A stretch of 64,000 nucleotides of DNA. Origin: Bacillota bacterium. GTDB taxonomy: Bacteria; Bacillota; Clostridia; Christensenellales; SZUA-584. Shown piece by piece: positions 50,384 through 58,597 of the stretch (position 1 is the first letter of the stretch; each line of letters starts with the position of its first letter). The notes under the pieces were generated by a model. That model saw nothing but the letters and a program-made list of their open reading frames with translations, made no database searches and was not told where the DNA came from. The stretch spans positions 100,658 to 164,657 of the forward strand of contig JAEYLC010000007.1 in the NCBI GenBank assembly GCA_023461435.1, read 5' to 3'. The translations under genes were made by a program, and so were the position numbers.

Positions 50384-52840
50384 TTAATATCCCAAATCTC
50401 TGTTGATCGCGCTGCCGTCAATGGCGTTGATGGTCACGATCGCTCTGTAACCGCTGTCAGAAGACTCAGTCGCCTGCAAATTTTCTTCGTGTTCTTTGTT
50501 GAAGGCGTTAACTTGATCTTCATTAAAATAGTAAACTGAGGTACCGTAAAAGTCCCAGACCGGAACGATCTGATATCCACCGGAATCCTTCACGCGAATA
50601 CGGGCAAACCCAAGCTTTGCCCTGTTAATGCTGTGCTCAATCCTCTCCATATGGATTCCTTCGCCGTCTGCACCTTGGTCTGTCAGGAATGCGGATTGCA
50701 CTTTTATCTGATCCATAGCACGTGAAGCGATATCCTCGAACGGCAGGAGCTGTACATTTTCATTGACACAGGTACCAACCTGAAGGTTTCCGTTCCAGAA
50801 AACATTGGCGATACCGTCATCGTCAATGTTGATCATGATGCGCTCATAGCTCCACATTTCAGCATCCATTCTGCCGTCCGCATCTTTTTCCGACATGCTG
50901 ACGCTGTCAATAGGCGTATAGGTCAGCGGTATGCCGTCCACCGTACGCGTAAACACCACGGAGTAGGCCATTGTGTTCTGATACTCCTCGGAAGAAATTT
51001 CGAATTCACTGCCCAGCCGTGTCGTTTTGCCCACAGCGTCCAGCTGGAAACCGTCCGCACCCATATTGGCCACCAGTTGTGTCGCCATGGCAACAGCCTG
51101 CTCTTTTGTGGTTTTCAGCGGCAAATCTTCCGCGGGCTCCCAGAATCCGTTGTATATATACTCGGTGCCGTTGATAAACTGCACATAAGAGAAAGACTGC
51201 CCGTTTTTTGTGATTTTCAGTGTCGCAGGTTTTGGCTTTCCCAGATCTACAAAAGCCGACAGCATACCGGCGCTTGTATATTCCTCCGCCGTGACGCTGC
51301 GCTCATCCTTTGTCTCCGGCGCATCCGCAATCCAGCCCTCAATATTGTCTACGTTGTCCTGCAGCTGATCAACCGTTATATTTCCGCGTTCATCAGAATA
51401 CGTTTTGCCGTTCTTTGCATCCGATAGCTCCTTCTTTGCGGGCAAAAGAAACTGATCGGTGATTTCCTGCTTGGTTTGCCTGTCGTCGTAATATTTGAGC
51501 GGCTTGTCCTGCGTCAGTGCCGAAACGATGCGGTTAACCTGATCTTGAGTCAGATCCGCATCCTGCACGGTGTAAACAGGATAAGCGCTGACATCCGGCG
51601 TCTCGACCTGCATATCAAAAGAAACCGACAGCATGCCGTCATAAAAGCTCTGCGCTTCCTGCTTGTATTGAGCGGGCGCTTGATATGGTTCCCTTGGGGC
51701 CGGTGTGGCACTGATTTCATTTGCCAATGTGTCATCACCCTTGTTAACCACAATCGCTTTCTCGGGCGTGGGCTGACAGGCTGTGGTGAGGCACACGAGA
51801 GCCAGTACAAGAGCTGCTGCTATTACCGGTATTTTGACGACAGCCTTCGTTCTGCTTCTCAGAAACATGCCCCTGATGCGGCTCTTCATTTTCATACTCC
51901 CGTCATTCATCCACAGCGCGGGCACCAAGCGCTTCCCATTGCTGTTTCCTCCGAATTCAATCACCGTTTCAATATATCCCTGCCGCTTTTCGAGTCCCAA
52001 GTGAGTCAGCACCGTCGCGTCGCATGCCGTCTCCATATCCCGGTTGATCAGCCTGACGACCAGCCATACCAGAGGGTTGAACCAGTAGAGCGCATTCAGC
52101 ATGTTCAGCAGATTCGTGACGATAATATCGCCGCGCTTGTAATGGGACAGCTCATGGAAAAAGATGTGGCGGAGCCTCTGCTCATCCCGCTCATCCGACA
52201 GACTTGCGGGCAGAAACAGCACGGGGCTTCTCACGCCTGTAATGGCCGGCACCGGCAGGTACTCCTGAAGCACCAAATGGATTTCCCTTTGAATGTGCAT
52301 CTGCTTGCGGCAGCTTTCAAACAATGCCTGTATTCGTGCGGAAGGCTCAGTGCCCTGTGCTTTTTCCAGCTTCTTTAGCCGGACAGCGCCAATAACCAGC
52401 CAGCCACCCACGCCAAATGCACCGCCCGCCCAGACGATCAGCGCAATCACCGTCCAATCCAGAGCGACGCTTTTGACGGTTCCGGCAGAATTCCCGCTGC
52501 TTTCTGCTATGCCGGCCGCTGACGGCGAGCTGTTCGTTTTAGGCAGCGTAACATTCCCGGGAGAAGGAATCGCGGCAGACGGCAGCTCTTGCTCCGGCTG
52601 GTCCTGCTCCGCCATCTGCGCCGCCGCAGGCGTATCGGCTTGCGAAAGCAAATTCAACGGGCTTAAATCGCTCGGCAGCCCCACGGGGATCAGCAGCTTG
52701 AGCATCACCACGCCCCAAAGAAGGTAGTGCATCGCGGCGGAAAGCTGCTTTGAAAATATCCGCTTGATGAGCCAGACGCCCGCAAACAGCAGCGCGAACA
52801 GCATCAGATTCTCTATGAAAAATGAAAGCACCGTATTCAT
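50384..52840 (-). CDS. BlaR1-type M56 membrane metallopeptidase with large extracellular sensor
   Basis: An 818-residue sensor peptidase. The N-terminal ~330 residues have four membrane helices and the zinc motif FFHELSHYKRGD in the cytoplasmic M56 domain, which cleaves the partner BlaI repressor on signalling. After the last helix (ends LVCLTTACQPTPE) comes a ~430-residue exterior domain that is not a penicillin-binding sensor: no SxxK motif is evident, and its sequence (for example SYVQFINGTEYIYNGFW) resembles lipoprotein-like DUF6034 domains. So the ligand is probably not a beta-lactam. It starts four bases after the BlaI stop. No beta-lactamase is near. Confidence 0.88.
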   Translation of the reverse strand: MNTVLSFFIENLMLFALLFAGVWLIKRIFSKQLSAAMHYLLWGVVMLKLLIPVGLPSDLSPLNLLSQADTPAAAQMAEQDQPEQELPSAAIPSPGNVTLPKTNSSPSAAGIAESSGNSAGTVKSVALDWTVIALIVWAGGAFGVGGWLVIGAVRLKKLEKAQGTEPSARIQALFESCRKQMHIQREIHLVLQEYLPVPAITGVRSPVLFLPASLSDERDEQRLRHIFFHELSHYKRGDIIVTNLLNMLNALYWFNPLVWLVVRLINRDMETACDATVLTHLGLEKRQGYIETVIEFGGNSNGKRLVPALWMNDGSMKMKSRIRGMFLRSRTKAVVKIPVIAAALVLALVCLTTACQPTPEKAIVVNKGDDTLANEISATPAPREPYQAPAQYKQEAQSFYDGMLSVSFDMQVETPDVSAYPVYTVQDADLTQDQVNRIVSALTQDKPLKYYDDRQTKQEITDQFLLPAKKELSDAKNGKTYSDERGNITVDQLQDNVDNIEGWIADAPETKDERSVTAEEYTSAGMLSAFVDLGKPKPATLKITKNGQSFSYVQFINGTEYIYNGFWEPAEDLPLKTTKEQAVAMATQLVANMGADGFQLDAVGKTTRLGSEFEISSEEYQNTMAYSVVFTRTVDGIPLTYTPIDSVSMSEKDADGRMDAEMWSYERIMINIDDDGIANVFWNGNLQVGTCVNENVQLLPFEDIASRAMDQIKVQSAFLTDQGADGEGIHMERIEHSINRAKLGFARIRVKDSGGYQIVPVWDFYGTSVYYFNEDQVNAFNKEHEENLQATESSDSGYRAIVTINAIDGSAINRDLGY

Positions 52841-52844
52841 AATC

Positions 52845-53240
52845 CTAATCCTCGCTTTTCTCTTCCAGTTCACGGGCCAAGGCCAGCAGCTCCTGCTTAT
52901 CGTCGGCGGAAAGCTGGCCATTCTGCCCCAGCGTTTTCACCAGCCGCCCGACAGAACCGAAGCGGGCGCTGCGGCGCAGCAATTCCTGCCCCTCGGCGTC
53001 CAGCGCGTTGTCCCTTGTGGCCAACGCATAATAAAGCTTATCCCGCAGATTCTTGGCATCGCCCGCAATCAGGCCGCGCTGAAGCATCCGTCTCAAATGC
53101 GTGTGGTATGTTTTATAGTCCCACTCGATATCCGGCCGATTCTGCCGAATGGTCTGTATGATCTGTCCAAGCGTCTGCGGCCTCTTATCCCATAGCGCCT
53201 CCATAATGATCCATTCCGCGTCCAAAAGCGGCTTATTCAT
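52845..53240 (-). CDS. BlaI/MecI/CopY family repressor
   Basis: A 131-residue winged-helix repressor: PLLDAEWIIMEALWDKRPQT, then IEWDYKTYHTHLRRMLQRGL (recognition helix with KTYHTHLRR in place of the usual KTVKTLL). The C-terminal half is the dimerisation helix set. Its protease partner lies directly downstream. Two identical-geometry dyads overlap its promoter, which fits autorepression released by M56 cleavage. Confidence 0.92.
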   Translation of the reverse strand: MNKPLLDAEWIIMEALWDKRPQTLGQIIQTIRQNRPDIEWDYKTYHTHLRRMLQRGLIAGDAKNLRDKLYYALATRDNALDAEGQELLRRSARFGSVGRLVKTLGQNGQLSADDKQELLALARELEEKSED

Positions 53241-53258
53241 TCTGTTCCCCCCCGTTTA

Positions 53259-53274
53259 TCTTCATATGTGAAGA
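53259..53274. promoter_or_regulatory. Operator dyad 2 of the BlaI/M56 operon
   Basis: TCTTC-ATATGT-GAAGA, a 16-bp inverted repeat located downstream of the predicted transcription start, 19 bp before the BlaI start codon. Confidence 0.75.
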
Positions 53275-53281
53275 ACTTTTG

Positions 53282-53297
53282 TCTTCACTATAGAAGA
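53282..53297. promoter_or_regulatory. Operator dyad 1 of the BlaI/M56 operon, overlapping the -10 box
   Basis: TCTTC-ACTATA-GAAGA. The central six bases, read on the minus strand as TATAGT, are the -10 box itself. It shares arms and spacing with dyad 2; centres are 23 bp apart. Confidence 0.8.
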
Positions 53298-53315
53298 TAT
53301 ATATCCGTTTGTCAA
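53287..53315 (-). promoter_or_regulatory. Promoter of the BlaI/M56 operon
   Basis: Minus strand: consensus TTGACA (53315-53310), 17-bp spacer, TATAGT (53292-53287). Confidence 0.85.
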
Positions 53316-53389
53316 CCTTTGCTTGCATTTATTTTCCTATATTTACTGAAATAAAAAAAGACACCGGACGAAGCGGTGCCTGACATGTG

Positions 53390-53599
53390 TTAATTCATCT
53401 TTGCAGCTTTCTTTCCCGCCGCCCTGATGGCGAGCACGCTCGTGACAAGGCCGCATATGGCCGCCGTGATACCCAGAGTTCTGTGAAATGCAATCCCTTC
53501 CGCATCCGTGCCGTTGGCGCCGATCCACATGCCACATATCAGCAGACTGAGCAGCAGTATGATGGTCAAAACAGCCATCGTCTTCGTCAACCCTCTCAT
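53390..53599 (-). CDS. Small two-helix membrane protein, paralogue B
   Basis: A 69-residue protein with two membrane helices separated by WIGANGTDAEGIAFHRTLG and a basic tail. It matches the neighbouring 62-residue protein in the loop and second helix (GTD..G..FH..LGI, GLVTSVLAI). The third gene of a TetR-led operon. Function unknown; a small envelope-stress or channel-modulating peptide is possible. Confidence 0.7.
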   Translation of the reverse strand: MRGLTKTMAVLTIILLLSLLICGMWIGANGTDAEGIAFHRTLGITAAICGLVTSVLAIRAAGKKAAKMN

Positions 53600-53611
53600 A
53601 GACCCGCCTCC

Positions 53612-53800
53612 TTACGCCACCGCGATGATCGCGAGCACCGATGTGACAAGCCCCGTCAGCACATTCCATATGCCGAGCCTCGCGTGGAATTTCTTTCCCG
53701 CTTCGTCCGTTCCCTTCGCCTTGATCCAAAGCCCGCACAGCAGCTGGCAAAGCAGCAGCAGTATCGTCAGCGACGCAGTAATAATCGTTGCAATGATCAT
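53612..53800 (-). CDS. Small two-helix membrane protein, paralogue A
   Basis: A 62-residue protein, two helices around WIKAKGTDEAGKKFHARLG, clearly duplicated as the next gene 12 bp downstream. AAGGAG lies before the ATG. It follows the TetR gene by 19 bp, so TetR and both small proteins form one transcription unit. Confidence 0.75.
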   Translation of the reverse strand: MIIATIITASLTILLLLCQLLCGLWIKAKGTDEAGKKFHARLGIWNVLTGLVTSVLAIIAVA

Positions 53801-53819
53801 TTTTTATCTCCTTAAAATT

Positions 53820-54365
53820 TTATAAATATTTATTTACAATAATATCGATAACCTGGTCGCGCTGCGCTTTATCCCTGACGTCGAGCCCTGTCAGCCTGAA
53901 AAACACATCGTTTCGAAACAGCGCGAGGTCGATGGCGGCGATGATCTCAAACGCCATCACACGCAGTGCGGTTTCGTCCTTCGGGTGCATCTCCCGAAGC
54001 AGCGGCAGCAGGTAATTGACCGCGCCCATGTCGCCCTGCAGCAGATCATACTGCACGCCGATGCGCATCTGTTTTTCATACCGAATGCCGACGTCGCAGA
54101 GCGCTTTGAGCATTTCTTTCAGGTCGTCGGCGGGCGACGACGTTTTGGGGACTCCCTGCATCGCCTCGATCATTCTCACCATGTCATCACCGATCGCCGT
54201 GTAAAGAAGCTTTTCTCTCGTTTGAAAATGGTAATTGATGAGCCCCACACCCACTCCGGCGCGCGCTGCAATCTCTCGTATGGTGATCTTGTCGCTGTCC
54301 TGCGTTTCCTCCAGCAGCGCCATCGTCGCTTTTAATATCCTCTGCTTTGCGTCGCCGTCCGGCAT
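53820..54365 (-). CDS. TetR/AcrR family regulator
   Basis: A 181-residue regulator. The HTH is seen in TIREIAARAGVGVGLINYHF, with the TetR_N lead RILKATMALLEETQ. The C-terminal ligand domain is unassigned. The start at 54365 has GGGAGG seven bases upstream. Its promoter contains a TTGAAC-AC-GTTCAA palindrome over the -10 region. It probably represses itself and the two small membrane proteins downstream. Confidence 0.92.
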   Translation of the reverse strand: MPDGDAKQRILKATMALLEETQDSDKITIREIAARAGVGVGLINYHFQTREKLLYTAIGDDMVRMIEAMQGVPKTSSPADDLKEMLKALCDVGIRYEKQMRIGVQYDLLQGDMGAVNYLLPLLREMHPKDETALRVMAFEIIAAIDLALFRNDVFFRLTGLDVRDKAQRDQVIDIIVNKYL

Positions 54366-54401
54366 AGGTCCGCCTCCCACTGTCTTCGCCCTGAACATAG
54401 T

Positions 54402-54442
54402 TTGAACACGTTCAATATAGACGATATGGGCCTGGTTGTCAA
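54402..54442 (-). promoter_or_regulatory. Promoter and operator of the TetR/small membrane protein operon
   Basis: Minus strand: TTGACA (54442-54437), 17-bp spacer, TATATT (54419-54414). The palindrome TTGAAC-GT-GTTCAA (54402-54415) begins on the last bases of the -10 box, and a further GAAC half-site lies at about 54392-54396. Confidence 0.8.
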
Positions 54443-54463
54443 CATTTTTTCATCATTTTCCTG

Positions 54464-54492
54464 TTGTTTTTTTCGAAGCAACTGAATATAAT
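54464..54492 (+). promoter_or_regulatory. Promoter of dinB
   Basis: TTGTTT (54464-54469), 17-bp spacer, TATAAT (54487-54492), divergent from the TetR promoter. Confidence 0.7.
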
Positions 54493-54497
54493 AAACA

Positions 54498-54511
54498 CGA
54501 ACATATGTTCG
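54498..54511. promoter_or_regulatory. LexA (Bacillus-type SOS) box
   Basis: CGAACATATGTTCG, a perfect palindrome matching the Gram-positive LexA consensus CGAAC-N4-GTTCG. It covers the predicted transcription start of dinB, the position expected for repression. Confidence 0.9.
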
Positions 54512-54638
54512 AGTCTCTAGAGGGAAGAGACGCGCATCATTTGCCATCATCAGGGTGGTTCAGGCACTCAATTCTAAGAACAGCAAAAGATAAATTATGG
54601 AGAATTGTACAAAACAACTGTTAGAAAGGGTAGCGTCA

Positions 54639-55865
54639 ATGGTAAAAGATGATCGGGTTATCTATCATATTGACTGCAACTCGTTTTATGCCAGTGTCGA
54701 AGAGTTGCTTTATCCTGAATACAAAAAGGTGCCTATGGCCGTATGCGGCAATCCCGAGGCGAGAAGGGGTATCATACTGGCCAAAAATGAGCTGGCCAAA
54801 AGCTATGGCGTCAAGACAGCAGAAACAGTTTGGCAGGCCCGGCGCAAATGTCCAAATCTCATACTGCGCCCGCCCCGCCACCACCTATATCGGGAGTATT
54901 GCGAGAAAATCAACGCCATCTATGAGCAGTACACCAGCCAAGTGCAGCGCTTCGGTATTGACGAAAGTTATCTCGATGTGACGGGCAGCCTGCATCTTTT
55001 CGGCGGCGACGCCATAGCGCTGGCTCATGATATCCGGCAGCGGATTACCCGAGAAACCGGCCTGACCGTCTCGGTTGGCGTCAGTTGGTGCAAGGTTTTT
55101 GCCAAGCTGGGCAGCGACCTGAAAAAGCCCGATGCGGTCAGCGTCATCAGCCGGGCAAACTACCATCAGATCGTCTGGCCTATGCCGGTGGGCAGTCTGC
55201 TCTTTGTAGGAGGCAAGACCAATGAGAGCCTTGGACAGTTGGGCATTCGTACCATTGGTGAGCTGGCACACATGAATCCCGCGCTGCTACACAGGCGCTT
55301 TGGCAAGCTGGGCGATCAGCTTCACGCCTATGCCAATGGACTGGATGACAGCCCGGTGCTTGAGGCCGGGCAGGAGGATGATATTCAGTCGGTGGGCAAT
55401 GGCATGACTTTCAGCCGCAACCTGATCAGCCGAGGAGACATTCTGACATCGGTGACTGCGCTCAGCGACAGTGTGGCTACCCGGATGCGCAGATATGGCC
55501 TCAAAGGGGCTGCCGTTCAAGTGACCATCAAAGACCAATATCTCAGAATCATCACCCGGCAAAAGCCATTGCCCAAGCCCTCTTATCTGGCAGCCGATCT
55601 GACCCGGGCAGTCATGGAGCTCGTTGAGACCTCCTGGAAGATCGGGACTCCCATCCGGATGCTGACCGTAACCGCCCTCAAGTTGGTCCCCCAGGACATG
55701 GCGGTTGAGCAGATTGCTCTGTTCAAGGATACCGGGCCCAGCCGGGAAAAGCTGGAACGGCTGGAAAAAGCTCTGGACGGCATCCGGGAAAAGTTCGATC
55801 ATGGCAGTATTCTGCCTGGCAGTGTACTGGGTAACGATCTGGGTATTGATGACAAAGACGGATAG
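54639..55865 (+). CDS. dinB: Y-family DNA polymerase IV (DinB), SOS-controlled
   Basis: A 408-residue translesion polymerase. Catalytic acids lie in YHIDCNSFYASVE (Asp) and FGIDESYLDVTG (Asp-Glu). Finger and little-finger domains follow, and QIALF (in VEQIALFKDTG) is a sliding-clamp binding motif. The ATG at 54639 is eight bases after AAAGGG; an in-frame ATG at 54597 has no ribosome site. A LexA box at the promoter shows damage induction. The untranslated leader contains a GTCTCT/AGAGAC hairpin at about 54514-54532. The sequence is closer to clostridial UmuC-like DinB than to E. coli DinB. Confidence 0.93.
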   Translation: MVKDDRVIYHIDCNSFYASVEELLYPEYKKVPMAVCGNPEARRGIILAKNELAKSYGVKTAETVWQARRKCPNLILRPPRHHLYREYCEKINAIYEQYTSQVQRFGIDESYLDVTGSLHLFGGDAIALAHDIRQRITRETGLTVSVGVSWCKVFAKLGSDLKKPDAVSVISRANYHQIVWPMPVGSLLFVGGKTNESLGQLGIRTIGELAHMNPALLHRRFGKLGDQLHAYANGLDDSPVLEAGQEDDIQSVGNGMTFSRNLISRGDILTSVTALSDSVATRMRRYGLKGAAVQVTIKDQYLRIITRQKPLPKPSYLAADLTRAVMELVETSWKIGTPIRMLTVTALKLVPQDMAVEQIALFKDTGPSREKLERLEKALDGIREKFDHGSILPGSVLGNDLGIDDKDG

Positions 55866-55878
55866 GCAGATAGGAGAA

Positions 55879-55908
55879 GAAATATATTGGTTATAGCCAA
55901 TGTATTTC
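55879..55908 (+). terminator. Stem-loop after dinB
   Basis: GAAATATATTGG / CCAATGTATTTC, twelve positions with one mismatch, 14 bp after the dinB stop. No T-run follows directly; CTTTTTT occurs at about 55943, after a second small hairpin GCCATTTATGGC. Confidence 0.5.
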
Positions 55909-56080
55909 TGCCCCCGCCATTTATGGCGTTCTGCTCCCTTGGGCTTTTTTAAGGATAGTATGGTAAAATAACAATAGGGCAGTATGAAATTATCTTTTTT
56001 TGAGTAAGACCGCTGGTTCATGGAGCGGAAAACCGCATAAGCAGGCTTATATCCAAATGAAATGAGGAGGCACAATACCC

Positions 56081-56344
56081 GTGGATAACAATCAACTCGA
56101 GGTAATTAAAAAATTTTATATCGACCAGGGCATTGTCACAAGAAATGATCATCCGAATTTGGATAGTCGACCTTTTTCAAGAGAATTAAAGCAGTCAATG
56201 CGGGATATAGGGTTTAAAGATGCAGCGTATATCGAACACTTTATAAAAAATTATCAGGATTACTCATATGCAATATATGATCCCTGCGTGTACACTGATG
56301 AGGAAGCAAGAGCATACATGGAGAAATATGTTCTGCATGTATAA
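56081..56344 (+). CDS. Hypothetical 87-residue protein
   Basis: Starts with GTG at 56081, ~11 bases after AGGAGG. The sequence is acidic and aromatic, soluble, with YIEHFIKNYQDYSYAIYDPC and EEARAYMEKYV suggesting helices. I recognise no family. It lies between dinB and the SRAP gene on the same strand, so a link to the damage response is possible but unsupported. Confidence 0.6.
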   Translation: MDNNQLEVIKKFYIDQGIVTRNDHPNLDSRPFSRELKQSMRDIGFKDAAYIEHFIKNYQDYSYAIYDPCVYTDEEARAYMEKYVLHV

Positions 56345-56392
56345 TGAACTATAATTGATCTTGGCTTATGAAACGAAAGGGGGGCATAAACG

Positions 56393-56986
56393 ATGTGCGG
56401 ACGCTACCTCGCGATCATGGAGGGCGAAATCATTGAATACCGCGAGATCATCAATGAAATAAACGAGCGCTACCAGAACGCGCCCGAGCTGGGCGCCGTG
56501 GCGATGGGCGAAGTGTTCCCGACCAACATCTCCCCCGTGCTCGTGCCCGAGCCGGGTCGGGCGGCACCGCTGCTCATGAAGTGGGGCTTTCCCAAATATC
56601 AGGGCGACGGCGTCATCATCAACTCGCGCAGCGAGACGGTGCTCGATAAAAAGATGTTCCGCGTTCCGCTCATGAAACGCCGCTGCGTGATTCCCTCCGC
56701 GGGCTTTTACGAATGGCGGCAAGAAACGGACAAGAAACAAAAATACCTTTTCCGCCTGCCGGATACCAAGGTGCTCTATATGGCTGGCCTGTTCGATACG
56801 TTCGGCGCCGATACCGCCTATGTGATCATCACGACGCAGGCCAACAGCACGATGGCGCCGTATCACGACCGCATGCCGCTTTTGCTGCCGCCGGACAGCA
56901 TTGACAAATGGCTGTACGACCTGCCTTTCGCGCTCGATTTTCTGCACGCACCGTGCGAGGCGCGGCTGACCGCGGTGAGTGTATAA
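56393..56986 (+). CDS. SRAP/YedK (HMCES-like) abasic-site DNA-protein crosslinker
   Basis: A 197-residue SOS response-associated peptidase family protein, which protects abasic sites in single-stranded DNA by forming a thiazolidine link through Cys2. The start MCGRY (Cys2 exposed after Met removal), INSRSET (Asn), GFYEWRQ (Glu) and PYHDRMPLLL (His) form the active site. GGGGG precedes the ATG. It lies close to dinB but I see no LexA box before it. Confidence 0.95.
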   Translation: MCGRYLAIMEGEIIEYREIINEINERYQNAPELGAVAMGEVFPTNISPVLVPEPGRAAPLLMKWGFPKYQGDGVIINSRSETVLDKKMFRVPLMKRRCVIPSAGFYEWRQETDKKQKYLFRLPDTKVLYMAGLFDTFGADTAYVIITTQANSTMAPYHDRMPLLLPPDSIDKWLYDLPFALDFLHAPCEARLTAVSV

Positions 56987-57057
56987 AACTTCGTCTATTG
57001 AAAAATATTGTGTGATGGTGGAATAATCAATAGATACGGATACGAGGCTGACAATTT

Positions 57058-58212
57058 ATGAACATATTCGGCGATATCAATATCATCACCGCCGTGATCG
57101 CGGTGATATTCGTGATTCCTATACTGATAGGTATCGTTCGGCCGCTGACAAATGAGCGCATCCACCGCTCCTTCGCGTCGCTGCTGAACAACCTGATTTT
57201 GCTCGCCTCCATTCTGCTGTCAATCTATTTAACGAGAATCATACTTTCCGACGCCGACAACATCGTTTTGACAACGGTGTATAAGATTTTCCCCGCGCTT
57301 GAATCAGCCGCCAACGCGCAGATTTGGGTCTCTGTGATATTAACCGTCGTTCTCGCGCTGCTGATCGACGGTCTGCTCTATCTCATCACACTGCCGGTTC
57401 GCCTGTACGCCGTGCCGCCGCTGTCAAAGGGCATCTCCTCGGCCGTTAAGTCCATGGGCGGCTTTTTTAGGCGAGTCATCGGCGGGCTCTGGCAGCTCCC
57501 CCGGTCGGTCTGGCTCGTGCTGCTCTTCTCGATACTGCTGAATTTTTACACGGGCCTTTTTAACAGTCCCGTGATCACGCAATACGCAAATACCTCCGCG
57601 CCGTATCAGTTCGTGCAGGAAAGCGTGATTCAGCCGCTGCAGGGCAGCAGCGTCGTGAAAAACGTTCAGGTCATATTTAACGATTCGTTCAAGTTCGCGG
57701 AAAACCAAATCACCGGCGAGTCCGATACTCAGCTCATCAAGTATTTTAACGGTGTGAAGCTTGAGGACGCGATACAGTCGAACGCCGACATCGACGCGCA
57801 GGCGCAAGCCATTGTGGGCACTGAGACGGATGAGAAGCAAAAAGCATATCTGCTTTACCTGTGGATATGCCAAAACGTCACGTACGACAACGGCAAAGCC
57901 GAAAAGCTCGGGAACGGCACCGCGGGCGTGTCCTCGGGTGCGGTCATCGCGTACACCACACGGTCCGGCGTATGCTTTGACTATGCGTGCCTTTATATCG
58001 CGATGTGCCGCGCCGTGGATGTGAAGGTGAGATTTTTAACCGGCCTTGGATATACCGGCTCGGACTGGGGTGACCATGCGTGGAATCAGGTGGATACGCA
58101 AAACGGCTGGATCAATGTGGACACGACGTTTGGCAGCTCGGGCATCAACTATTTCGACAGGCCGCATTTTTACCTCGATCATAAGGACGCCGTGGTGCAG
58201 GGCGAATGGTAA
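57058..58212 (+). CDS. Membrane protein with extracytoplasmic transglutaminase-like domain
   Basis: A 384-residue protein with about four membrane helices (first ~180 residues) followed by a transglutaminase-like cysteine protease domain. The triad is visible as Cys in TRSGVCFDYACLY, His in WGDHAWNQV and Asp in WINVDTTFG. Bacterial members crosslink or cleave surface proteins, often around wall or spore assembly. CGAGG lies ten bases before the ATG. No direct partner is adjacent. Confidence 0.88.
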   Translation: MNIFGDINIITAVIAVIFVIPILIGIVRPLTNERIHRSFASLLNNLILLASILLSIYLTRIILSDADNIVLTTVYKIFPALESAANAQIWVSVILTVVLALLIDGLLYLITLPVRLYAVPPLSKGISSAVKSMGGFFRRVIGGLWQLPRSVWLVLLFSILLNFYTGLFNSPVITQYANTSAPYQFVQESVIQPLQGSSVVKNVQVIFNDSFKFAENQITGESDTQLIKYFNGVKLEDAIQSNADIDAQAQAIVGTETDEKQKAYLLYLWICQNVTYDNGKAEKLGNGTAGVSSGAVIAYTTRSGVCFDYACLYIAMCRAVDVKVRFLTGLGYTGSDWGDHAWNQVDTQNGWINVDTTFGSSGINYFDRPHFYLDHKDAVVQGEW

Positions 58213-58374
58213 AGCATAAATAAAATGGTGTATAGGGATGAGCGGCAATATTTTGAACGCGCCTCAACAACCGGCTTGAAATCCGTTTAACCCTTTCTCT
58301 TTATTTCTCCTGTTCAATTTTTCATACCGCTTCCACGATAAAACAACAGGCAAAAATGAAGCAAAGCGTTTCAG

Positions 58375-58505
58375 CTTGATGAAAAATTCCAACCTGTCAT
58401 GCTGAACGGAACGTGAGTGCAGTGAAGCATCCCGTGGTAAAGCGCTTTAAGCATGGGATGTCAGTCCATTGCGCAGTTAATCGCTTACACCCAATCGGGA
58501 TGATA
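58375..58505. repeat. MITE-like dispersed repeat, copy 3
   Basis: Left part CTTGATGAAAAA with CTGTCATGCTGAAC matches copies 1 and 2; AGTGAAGCATCCC is shared with copy 2. The right inverted arm is degenerate. It occupies most of the 385-bp gap 58213-58597, which has no gene. TTGACT near 58543 and TATATT near 58565 suggest the promoter of the following gene. Confidence 0.65.
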
Positions 58506-58597
58506 ATTGAAGCTTTGTCAGTAACCTGGACCGCACAAAACGGTTGACTGCCTGTTGACTCGTTTATATTACCTTATAAGCAAAAGGGGGATGTTAT

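Noticed and set aside
54402..54415. TTGAACACGTTCAA considered as a second LexA box
   Set aside because: The half-sites GAAC/GTTC are two bases apart instead of four, and it overlaps the TetR promoter, so a TetR operator is more likely.
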